Origin: Alphaproteobacteria bacterium
GTDB taxonomy: Bacteria > Pseudomonadota > Alphaproteobacteria > Micropepsales > Micropepsaceae
Assembly: GCA_026400305.1 (NCBI GenBank)
Contig: JAPLPI010000081.1
Span: 1 to 5,559 of the forward strand
DNA: 5,559 nt
Direction of reading: 5' to 3'
Positions 1 through 5,559 of this stretch are shown here, one piece after another (position 1 is the first letter of the stretch; every line of letters starts with the position of its first letter). The notes under the pieces are model-generated. The model saw only the letters and a program-made list of their open reading frames with translations. It did not search any database and was not told the DNA's origin. The position numbers were made by a program, and so were the translations under genes.

Positions 1-82
1 GAATTCGCGCATGAGCCTGGGCGGCACCGCGCCGGCGCGGGTGAAGGAACAGCTCAACCCTTGGCGAGGCGTGTTGAAATGA
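1..82 (+). CDS. argH: Argininosuccinate lyase, C-terminal end only (partial)
   Basis: Only the last 26 codons and the TGA stop (80-82) are present; the gene enters from the left edge, with complete codons from position 2. The visible peptide contains SLGGTAPARVKEQL, which matches the C-terminal helix of argininosuccinate lyase, where family members carry an S-x-G-G-T-A-P-x-x-V motif. The family splits argininosuccinate into arginine and fumarate, the last step of arginine synthesis, in the cytoplasm. The catalytic residues lie upstream of the window, so activity cannot be judged. The stop overlaps the start of the next gene as ATGA, so the two are probably translationally coupled and cotranscribed. 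The call rests on this short tail plus the alphaproteobacterial argH-lysA context. Confidence 0.85.
   Translation, partial: NSRMSLGGTAPARVKEQLNPWRGVLK
66..69 (+). promoter_or_regulatory. Ribosome binding site of the small lipoprotein gene
   Basis: GAGG lies 9 nt upstream of the ATG at 79, inside the last codons of argH. It is a reasonable Shine-Dalgarno core and supports the choice of ATG at 79 for a gene short enough to be missed by automatic calling. Confidence 0.5.
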
Positions 83-222
83 GGAAGCTCATTATTCTGG
101 CTGCCGTGGCGATTGCACTGGCCGGCTGCGGCGTGAAGAACGACCTGGTCAAGCCGAACGGCCAGACCACTCCACACGACGAACAGAACCCTTCAAAGCC
201 CCCTTATCCTCTGGGACGTTAA
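79..222 (+). CDS. lptM: Small LptM/YifL-like outer-membrane lipoprotein
   Basis: This 47-residue protein has a short type II signal peptide: MRK, a hydrophobic run at residues 4-15, then lipobox LAGC at 14-17 with Cys17 as the lipidated residue. After the Cys it reads GCGVKNDL, close to the GCG-x-K-x-x-L pattern of the YifL/LptM family (E. coli GCGLKGPL). The remainder is short, polar and proline-rich with no predicted fold. E. coli LptM helps the LPS translocon LptDE mature, and related genes sit beside lysA or dapF in many proteobacteria, as here. Asn21-Asp22 sit at +4/+5 from the Cys, so the usual +2 Asp inner-membrane retention signal is absent, which favours the outer membrane. The start overlaps the argH stop (ATGA), and the stop abuts the lysA start. 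Family assignment rests on motif and position; LptM function is inferred. Confidence 0.82.
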   Translation: MRKLIILAAVAIALAGCGVKNDLVKPNGQTTPHDEQNPSKPPYPLGR

Positions 223-1491
223 TTGAACCATTTTCAATACAAGGATGGCGTGCTGTGCGCGGAAGGTGTGCGGCTGGACCTGCTGGCTGAAAAAGTCGGC
301 ACGCCTTTCTATTGCTATTCCACCGCCACCTTTGCACGGCATTACAAGGTGTTCATAGAGGCCGTGCCTGCCGGGTCGCTTGTGGCCTATGCCATCAAGG
401 CCAACGACAATCTGGCGGTTCTGAAAACCCTGGCCCGGCTGGGCGCGGGCGCCGATGTGGTGTCGGGCGGCGAACTGGCCAAGGCGCTGGCAGCGGGCAT
501 TCCCGCCGGCAAGATCGTGTTCTCCGGGGTCGGCAAAACTAAGGACGAAATGCGCAGCGCCCTTGAGGTCGGCATCTATCAGTTCAATGTCGAAAGCGAG
601 CCGGAACTGGCGGCGCTGGACGAAGTCTCGCGCAGCCTTGGCAAGCGCGCCCCCGTCACCCTGCGCGTCAATCCTGACGTGGACGCCAAGACCCATGCCA
701 AAATCACCACCGGCACGGCGGAGACTAAGTTCGGTATCCCATTCTCCAGGGCGCGCGAAGCTTACTCGCATGCCGCTAAGATGGCGGGCATCGAGATCGT
801 CGGCGTAGATGTGCATATCGGTAGCCAGATCACCGAGCTGGAACCGTTCGAAACCGCTTTTACCCGCGTGCGCGAATTCGTCGGCACCTTGCGCGGCGAC
901 GGCCACAATATCCGCCGCCTCGACCTGGGCGGCGGATTGGGCGTGCCATATGAGAATAGCAACATGCCGCCGCCGGACCCCAGCGCCTATGGCACTATGG
1001 TGGCACGCGTCACCAAGGATCTGGGCTGCACCTTGTCTTTCGAGCCGGGCCGGCTGATCGCCGCCAATGCCGGCGTCCTGGTCAGCAAGGTGATTTATGT
1101 CAAGAATGGCGAGGCCAAGGACTTTCTCATTATCGATGCGGGCATGAACGACCTGATCCGCCCGGCCATGTACGAAGCCCATCACGAGATCGTGGCGGTG
1201 ACGGAACCGAAGGTGGGATCCCCGCGCCCGCGTTATGATGTGGTGGGGCCGGTGTGCGAGACATCCGATCTTTTCGCCTCCAGCCGGCCGTTGCCGGAAT
1301 TCAAAAGCGGCGATCTTGTGGCGATCCTGTCGGCGGGCGCCTATGGCGCGGTGATGGCGTGCGATTACAATGCCCGGCCGCGGGTGCCGGAAGTCTTGGT
1401 TCACGGCGAACAATGGGGCATCGTAAGGCCCAGAGAGACTTATGCCGACCTCATCGCCAAGGACCGCATTCCAGACTGGCTTTCCAGCTAA
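223..1491 (+). CDS. lysA: Diaminopimelate decarboxylase
   Basis: The 422-residue product has the normal length for LysA, the PLP enzyme that decarboxylates meso-diaminopimelate to lysine, the last step of the DAP pathway in the cytoplasm. The N-terminal PLP-binding barrel holds Lys59 in YAIKAN (the Schiff-base lysine), His198 in DVHIGSQ, the glycine-rich phosphate loop LDLGGGLG (233-240) and EPGR (274-277). The C-terminal sheet domain holds Cys345 in GPVCETSD, supplied across the dimer interface, and Tyr374 in SAGAYG. No key residue is missing. The start is TTG at 223, chosen because MNHF is the usual alphaproteobacterial N-terminus and the next in-frame ATG is over 100 codons downstream. GTG at 250 is a weaker alternative. 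TTG directly follows the lipoprotein stop, in the same frame. A weak GGGA at 213-216 may serve as ribosome binding site. The 3' end overlaps the next gene. Confidence 0.97.
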   Translation: MNHFQYKDGVLCAEGVRLDLLAEKVGTPFYCYSTATFARHYKVFIEAVPAGSLVAYAIKANDNLAVLKTLARLGAGADVVSGGELAKALAAGIPAGKIVFSGVGKTKDEMRSALEVGIYQFNVESEPELAALDEVSRSLGKRAPVTLRVNPDVDAKTHAKITTGTAETKFGIPFSRAREAYSHAAKMAGIEIVGVDVHIGSQITELEPFETAFTRVREFVGTLRGDGHNIRRLDLGGGLGVPYENSNMPPPDPSAYGTMVARVTKDLGCTLSFEPGRLIAANAGVLVSKVIYVKNGEAKDFLIIDAGMNDLIRPAMYEAHHEIVAVTEPKVGSPRPRYDVVGPVCETSDLFASSRPLPEFKSGDLVAILSAGAYGAVMACDYNARPRVPEVLVHGEQWGIVRPRETYADLIAKDRIPDWLSS

Positions 1492-3784
1492 TCAGCTGGA
1501 GCGGCGCGTCGCGCTTGCGCGCGGCGTGCTGGCGATCGAACGGTTGCTGCCGCTTCTGTGGCCGGCTTTTTGTTTCTTCGGCTTTTACCTTGCCCTGGCG
1601 CTGACTGATATTTTCGCGTTCATTCCCTGGCCAATCCAGGCGCTGCTGCTGGCCTCCACCGTCACCGCGGGCGCACTGGCGCTTTACGAGGATTTCGAGA
1701 ATTTCGCCTGGCCCCGCAGCCTGGATGCAGCCCGGCGGCTGGAGCGTGACAGCGGACTGGCCCACCGGCCTATCTCGGAACGCGATGACGTGCTGGTGGA
1801 CGATGATCCGGTGGCACGCGCCTTGTGGGATCTTCACCGCGCCCGCAGCCTGCCGCAGAAATTCCGCATCGGCTTGCCCCACACCTGCATCGCCGCGCGC
1901 GATCCGCAAGGGTTGCGCTGGTATCTGCTGATTGCTGTTGCGGTCGGGTTGGTGCTGGCGCGCGGCGATACCGGGGCGCGGCTGGCGTCGGCCTTCGACA
2001 GCGGCGCAGGCGCCGCCGCTAGCATGGATGCCTGGATTGATCCGCCGCCCTATACCGGCCTGCCGCTGACCTCACTGCATATCGGCAACACATCCATCAT
2101 CCAGGTGCCGCAAGGATCGGTGCTGAACCTGCGCGTGCATAGCGCGCCGCGCACCCCGGGTCTGGCAGCCGGCAACAATGCCGCGCCGCGATTTGCCGGC
2201 GAGGACGGGGAATATTCAAGCAATGTGATCCTTTCCACCGGCGCGCGGGTGCGGGTGCAGGTCGGTGGGCATGCCATCGGCAAATGGAATATCCAGGCTG
2301 TAGCCGACGCGGTGCCGACCATCGCGCTGACCGCCACGCCTTCGCCGACAGAACAGAAAGCCACCAAGTTCATTTTCAAAAGCAGCGATGACTACGGCAT
2401 CGCCAAGGTGCGCGCCGTACTGACCCCGCAAAGGGGTCAAGGCAAGCCGTTGGTGGTGGAACTGCCACTGCCGGAATCCAACGCCAAGGCGATAGACCAG
2501 AACAGCTATGTCGATCTCACTGGCCATCCTTATGCTGGCCTGACGGTGACGGGTTATCTGGAAGCGCGCGACGCCATCGGCCAGACCGGCGTTAGCGCGC
2601 CTGTCGCCTTCAAACTGCCGGCGCGCGTGTTTACCGACTCCCTGGCCCGCGCACTGATCGAGCAACGCCAGCAACTGGCCACCAGCGATGCAGCCGGGCG
2701 CAAGATCATGCTTCTCACCCTGGATGCGCTGACCATCGCGCCAGAAAAATTCTACGAAGGCAAGAATGACATTTTCCTAGCACTGCGCAGAGCCTTCAAT
2801 GGGGTCAAGAACGCCAAGACGGACTTAGATATCGCCCGCGTCGAGACCATTTTGTGGGAAACCGCTTTGAAGCTGGAGCGCGGCGGCCTGCTGTCGGCGG
2901 CCGAAGAACTGCGCAAGCTGCAGATCATGATCACCGCAGCGCTGGCTTCTGGCGCACCACAGGATGTGATCGACGAGCTTCTCAAGCGCTACAATGAGGC
3001 GATGCAAAAATACATGGCGTCGTTGGCGGCTAATCCGCCAGCACCAGGTGAACAGCAGCCCTTGCCGCCCGACGCCAAGACCATCGGACAGAATGATATC
3101 CAGACCATGCTGGACATGATCAAGAAACTGACCCAGGCCGGCGATCGGCAAAAGGCGGCGCAGTTGCTCGCCATGCTGCAATCCATGCTGGAAAACATGC
3201 GCATGTCCCAGGGCCAAAATGGCCAGGGCTCGCCGCAGAACAAGGCGCTGAACGAGAAGCTGCAGAAATACGGCAGCCTGATGGGCAAGCAGCGCGCCCT
3301 TCTGGACAAGACTTTCCGCCAGCGGCAGGGCCAGACCGATCCCAAGGATGGCGGGCCGCAGGGCCTGCAGAAGCAGCAGAACAAGCTGGAAAAGGAATTG
3401 CAGGATTCGCTGAAGGGCATGGACGGCAAGTCGGCGCAAAAACTGCGCGAAGCCGGCAAGGCGATGGGCGATGCCCAAAGCGCGCTGGGCAAAAAGGATT
3501 TGACCAACGCCGGCAGCTCGCAGAACCAGGCGCTGGATGCGCTGCGCCAGGGGGCGCAGGCGCTGGCCGATGAATCCCAACAAGGCCTGGGCAAGCAATC
3601 TGGCGGCCAGGATCCATTGGGCCGCGGCAATGCTCCGCTCGGTAATTCCGGGGTGAAGATTCCGGGCCCTGCCGATCTGGCGCGGGCGCGCGCGATATTG
3701 GAAGAACTGCGCCGGAGAGCCGCGCAGATGAATCGCTCTCAGCAGGAACGCGATTATCTGGATCGATTGCTGAAGGCGTTCTAA
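1442..3784 (+). CDS. TIGR02302/DUF4175 family membrane-anchored periplasmic protein, function unknown
   Basis: The 780-residue protein has two hydrophobic segments near the N-terminus (about 35-57 and 60-81) and a third at about 159-174. A roughly 200-residue, likely beta-rich region follows (about 198-392, including SSDDYGIAKV at 314-323). Then comes a long helical region (about 398-720) with glutamine-, lysine- and alanine-rich coiled-coil-like stretches and a PAPGEQQPLPPD linker near 533-544. The end carries DPLGRG (724-729) and a conserved-looking block VKIPGPADLARARAILEELR (738-757) finishing in YLDRLLKAF. Length, three-helix layout and tail match TIGR02302, a family largely confined to Alphaproteobacteria with no established role. 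Most of the chain probably faces the periplasm. ATG 1442 overlaps lysA by 50 nt and has only a weak purine stretch (AGAGAG, 1432-1437) before it. CTG 1496 or GTG 1526 are alternatives, but GTG would remove the LERRVALARG segment. It is last in the operon. Confidence 0.88.
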   Translation: MPTSSPRTAFQTGFPANQLERRVALARGVLAIERLLPLLWPAFCFFGFYLALALTDIFAFIPWPIQALLLASTVTAGALALYEDFENFAWPRSLDAARRLERDSGLAHRPISERDDVLVDDDPVARALWDLHRARSLPQKFRIGLPHTCIAARDPQGLRWYLLIAVAVGLVLARGDTGARLASAFDSGAGAAASMDAWIDPPPYTGLPLTSLHIGNTSIIQVPQGSVLNLRVHSAPRTPGLAAGNNAAPRFAGEDGEYSSNVILSTGARVRVQVGGHAIGKWNIQAVADAVPTIALTATPSPTEQKATKFIFKSSDDYGIAKVRAVLTPQRGQGKPLVVELPLPESNAKAIDQNSYVDLTGHPYAGLTVTGYLEARDAIGQTGVSAPVAFKLPARVFTDSLARALIEQRQQLATSDAAGRKIMLLTLDALTIAPEKFYEGKNDIFLALRRAFNGVKNAKTDLDIARVETILWETALKLERGGLLSAAEELRKLQIMITAALASGAPQDVIDELLKRYNEAMQKYMASLAANPPAPGEQQPLPPDAKTIGQNDIQTMLDMIKKLTQAGDRQKAAQLLAMLQSMLENMRMSQGQNGQGSPQNKALNEKLQKYGSLMGKQRALLDKTFRQRQGQTDPKDGGPQGLQKQQNKLEKELQDSLKGMDGKSAQKLREAGKAMGDAQSALGKKDLTNAGSSQNQALDALRQGAQALADESQQGLGKQSGGQDPLGRGNAPLGNSGVKIPGPADLARARAILEELRRRAAQMNRSQQERDYLDRLLKAF
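1483..1500 (+). other. Stem-loop spanning the lysA stop codon
   Basis: A perfect 7-bp inverted repeat, TCCAGCT and AGCTGGA, is separated by the 4-nt loop AATC. The lysA TAA (1489-1491) straddles the stem and the loop. No T-tract follows, so it is not an intrinsic terminator. A second GC-only hairpin, CGCGC-TT-GCGCG (1510-1521), follows directly. They could affect coupling or RNA processing between lysA and the next gene, but repeats of this length also occur by chance. Confidence 0.3.
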
Positions 3785-4296
3785 CCCAGGACCTTTCCGA
3801 TATAGGGCAGCCCGCGATAGCGCCCGGCATCGTCCATGCCATAGCCGATGACAAAATCGTTGCCGACGGGGAAGCCGACATAATCGGCCTTGGCCAGGGC
3901 ATCGGGCCGCTGCTTGTCCAGCATCACCGCCACCTGCACGCTGGCCGCGCCCGCCGCATGGATCAGCGACACCGCCTTGGCGATGGTGCGACCGGCATCC
4001 AGCACGCCATCCACCACCAGCACATGGCGGCCGGCGATCTCTTCCGACGGTCCCGCGATCATGGAGATGGCGCTGGCCACCCGCTTGTCGCCGTACGAGC
4101 GCAGCCAGATCATCTCCACGTCCATCGCCGCGCCTTCCCAGGCCAGGGCGCGCAGCAAGTCGGCGGCAAAGACAAAGCCTCCCACCAGAACCGGCATCAC
4201 GATATCGGGCACCAGCGGCGCCGATGCGATCTGGCGCGCCATCGCGCGCACCCGTTCCTGGATCTGTTCAGTGGAGAAAAGAACGTCTGGCGCCAT
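3781..4296 (-). CDS. hpt: Hypoxanthine phosphoribosyltransferase-like protein (type I PRTase) with altered active-site motif
   Basis: The 171-residue product has the Hpt length and order of motifs. It has an N-terminal helix (about 8-24), loop PVLVGGFVFAADLLR (35-49), loop WLRSYG (64-69), the PRPP motif VVDGVLDAGRT (94-104), MLDK (125-128), and DFVIGYGMDD (147-156) followed by YRGLPYIG. By alignment to the human enzyme, conserved residues are the catalytic-base Asp (Asp100), the purine-contacting Lys (Lys128), the base-stacking Phe (Phe148), a Mg-site Asp (Asp155) and a phosphate-site Arg (Arg161). Two positions differ. The usual Glu-Asp pair of the PRPP motif is Asp96-Gly97, and the Lys of the Leu-Lys-Gly loop is Val38. 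The family makes IMP or GMP from hypoxanthine or guanine plus PRPP in the cytoplasm; here the substrate is inferred. The gene lies 6 nt after, and in frame with, the zinc-ribbon gene. Its TAG overlaps the opposing TAA. Confidence 0.88.
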   Translation of the reverse strand: MAPDVLFSTEQIQERVRAMARQIASAPLVPDIVMPVLVGGFVFAADLLRALAWEGAAMDVEMIWLRSYGDKRVASAISMIAGPSEEIAGRHVLVVDGVLDAGRTIAKAVSLIHAAGAASVQVAVMLDKQRPDALAKADYVGFPVGNDFVIGYGMDDAGRYRGLPYIGKVLG

Positions 4297-4302
4297 CGCG
4301 GT

Positions 4303-5025
4303 TTACGGCCCCTCCTTGGCGAAACGCACTTCCAGGTGGCGCGCCGCGGCGGGTGGACTGGACAGCCGTGTCATGAAGGGAATTGACTGGCCCGGACCCA
4401 GCACCGTGGCGCTGGGCTTGAAGGTCCAATGATAAAGCTCGTGGTTACTGACATCGCTTAGGGTCACGCGCACCGTCTGCGGCACCGGCAGTTGGCGCGA
4501 GCCGGCATTGACGATCACACCCGACACCGCCAACACGACCTGCCGATCCTCGGTCTCGCGCTTGTAATCCACCTGGCGGAAATCGATGCCGCTGGCATTC
4601 ACCTTCAGGCCCAGGCTGGAATAGAACCCGGCCGATTGTGGCCAGATCACCGCAATGTCCTGGCGATAGCGCACCGCCGACACCGCGATCAGCAGCACCA
4701 CCATGATCAGCCCGGCCCAGCCCGCCACCACGGCCAGCTTGGGGCCCATGGGGCTGCGGGGCTCCGACGCCACCGCAGCCGGCGCTAAGGCCCGGGTGGG
4801 CGACGGATTGACCGGGAAAGGATCGGGCGCAGGCGCCTCAGTGGGGGGCGGCGCGGGTACCGTCTCGGCGGGGATTTCGGGGGCAGCTTCGGGCACAGCC
4901 TCGCCCTCGCCCGGCTGGTGCCAGCTATGGCCACATTTGGCGCAGCGGACCGTGCGTCCGACAGCCGGAAACTTCGCCCCGTCGACGGAATAGCGCGTGT
5001 CACACGAGGGACAGGTGAGAATCAT
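4303..5025 (-). CDS. MJ0042-type zinc-ribbon membrane protein with DUF3426-like C-terminal domain
   Basis: The 240-residue protein starts with a four-cysteine zinc ribbon: Cys5-x2-Cys8 and Cys28-x2-Cys31 (CPSC and CAKC), followed by GHSW, typical of the MJ0042/zinc_ribbon_5 family. A proline- and alanine-rich linker (about 38-92) leads to one transmembrane helix (about 97-118). The remainder (about 160-236), with VVLAVSGVIVNAG, PVPQTVRVTL and a final LEVRFAKEG, resembles DUF3426, a probable beta-sandwich. With the N-terminus inside, the ribbon would be cytosolic and the sandwich periplasmic, although positive charges flank both ends of the helix. No catalytic residues are seen and the role is unknown; a structural or regulatory role is guesswork. 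The ATG start is fixed by the family N-terminus MILTCPSC, with a weak AGG 6 nt upstream. It is first in a two-gene unit with hpt and divergent from ftsE, an arrangement I recall from other Alphaproteobacteria. Confidence 0.88.
   Translation of the reverse strand: MILTCPSCDTRYSVDGAKFPAVGRTVRCAKCGHSWHQPGEGEAVPEAAPEIPAETVPAPPPTEAPAPDPFPVNPSPTRALAPAAVASEPRSPMGPKLAVVAGWAGLIMVVLLIAVSAVRYRQDIAVIWPQSAGFYSSLGLKVNASGIDFRQVDYKRETEDRQVVLAVSGVIVNAGSRQLPVPQTVRVTLSDVSNHELYHWTFKPSATVLGPGQSIPFMTRLSSPPAAARHLEVRFAKEGP
4311..4316 (-). promoter_or_regulatory. Shine-Dalgarno sequence for the hpt-like gene, unusually distant
   Basis: Read on the minus strand, AGGAGG (within AAGGAGGGG) lies in the last codons of the zinc-ribbon gene, 14 nt before the hpt ATG (12 nt if counted from the end of the G run). 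This is longer than the usual 5-10 nt. An in-frame TAA 9 nt before the ATG excludes any more upstream start, so the ATG at 4296 stands. The layout suggests coupled re-initiation after translation of the upstream gene. Confidence 0.5.
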
Positions 5026-5050
5026 GCCTGGCCTGTTGAACTATCAGCGG

Positions 5051-5079
5051 AAAATATGGGCCGGGGGCCATGACCGCAA
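5051..5079 (-). promoter_or_regulatory. Candidate promoter for the zinc-ribbon/hpt unit
   Basis: On the minus strand TTGCGG (5079-5074) and TATTTT (5056-5051) are spaced by 17 nt. They match the sigma70-type consensus hexamers at 3 of 6 and 4 of 6 positions. Transcription would start near 5044, about 20 nt before the ATG at 5025. The location in the only real intergenic gap is the main support; the hexamers are weak. Confidence 0.3.
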
Positions 5080-5098
5080 GCGGCCTCACCGTTATGTT
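5070..5098 (+). promoter_or_regulatory. Candidate promoter for ftsE
   Basis: ATGACC (5070-5075) and TATGTT (5093-5098) are 17 nt apart, and each matches the sigma70-type consensus at 4 of 6 positions. The predicted start of transcription would fall at about 5104-5106, on the ftsE ATG, giving a leaderless message. It overlaps the opposing candidate promoter, so the two directions could interfere. The match is modest; the real promoter may use a different sigma-factor consensus or lie further upstream. Confidence 0.25.
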
Positions 5099-5104
5099 CG
5101 CCAC

Positions 5105-5559
<455 letters not shown>

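Noticed and set aside
1..6. The window opens on an EcoRI site (GAATTC), which might suggest a cloned insert end
   Set aside because: Further GAATTC sites occur at 874, 1297 and 5441 and the right end is not one, so this says nothing reliable about biology or origin.
193..1413. 406-codon open frame on the minus strand, antisense to lysA
   Set aside because: It lies almost wholly over lysA, whose product is full-length with all motifs. The antisense peptide is rich in His, Arg and Ala with no recognisable domain, as expected from GC-rich third-position bias.
3195..3206. Perfect 12-bp palindrome ACATGCGCATGT
   Set aside because: It lies within coding sequence of the TIGR02302 gene, and about one 12-bp palindrome is expected by chance in a window of this size. 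There is no sign of an operator.
3212..3224. GGCCA-AAA-TGGCC short hairpin
   Set aside because: It has a 5-bp stem inside codons for a Gly-Gln-Asn-Gly-Gln-Gly stretch and no T-tract; it is explained by coding content.
2825..3902. Long minus-strand frames (2825-3598, 2989-3630 and 3120-3902) opposite the TIGR02302 gene
   Set aside because: They overlap one another in different frames and have low-complexity Leu/Gln- or Ser/Ala/Pro-rich products without motifs. The sense gene carries the family signature.
3890..4432. 180-codon + strand frame across hpt and the end of the zinc-ribbon gene
   Set aside because: It crosses two well-supported minus-strand genes and has no recognisable domain; it is an antisense shadow.

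Overview
The window looks like ordinary GC-rich chromosomal DNA from an alphaproteobacterium. The strongest pointer is the large gene at 1442-3784, whose C-terminal signature fits the TIGR02302/DUF4175 family, known essentially from Alphaproteobacteria. The gene order (argH, small lipoprotein, lysA, TIGR02302, then an inverted hpt and zinc-ribbon pair, then ftsE) also fits that class. I see no tRNA, rRNA, CRISPR array, insertion sequence, integrase or sign of recent transfer. Coding density is near total; the only sizeable non-coding stretch is 79 bp (5026-5104).

Layout. (1) Positions 1-3784, + strand: a tightly packed operon. It holds the last codons of argH (argininosuccinate lyase), a 47-residue LptM/YifL-like lipoprotein (79-222), lysA (diaminopimelate decarboxylase, TTG start, 223-1491) and a 780-residue membrane/periplasmic protein of unknown function (1442-3784). 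Each junction overlaps or abuts: ATGA for argH/lipoprotein, TAA-TTG for lipoprotein/lysA, and about 50 nt of overlap for lysA/TIGR02302. (2) Positions 3781-5025, - strand: a two-gene unit transcribed towards the first operon. An MJ0042-type zinc-ribbon membrane protein (4303-5025) is followed after 6 nt by a hypoxanthine phosphoribosyltransferase-like gene (3781-4296) with altered PRPP-site residues. Its stop codon overlaps the TIGR02302 stop codon tail to tail. (3) Positions 5026-5104: a short divergent promoter region. (4) Positions 5105-5559, + strand: the first 151 codons of ftsE, the ATPase of the FtsEX division ABC system, cut by the window end.

How the genes fit together. ArgH and LysA make arginine and lysine. 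LysA consumes meso-diaminopimelate, which is also a peptidoglycan precursor. The lipoprotein (outer-membrane LPS-translocon assembly, if LptM-like), TIGR02302, the zinc-ribbon membrane protein and FtsE are all envelope proteins. The neighbourhood therefore mixes amino-acid synthesis and purine salvage with envelope growth and division; a functional link is inference. No wholly new system is evident. The points most worth following are the unknown TIGR02302 protein, the unusual Hpt active site, the zinc-ribbon protein divergent from ftsE, and a possible leaderless ftsE transcript.
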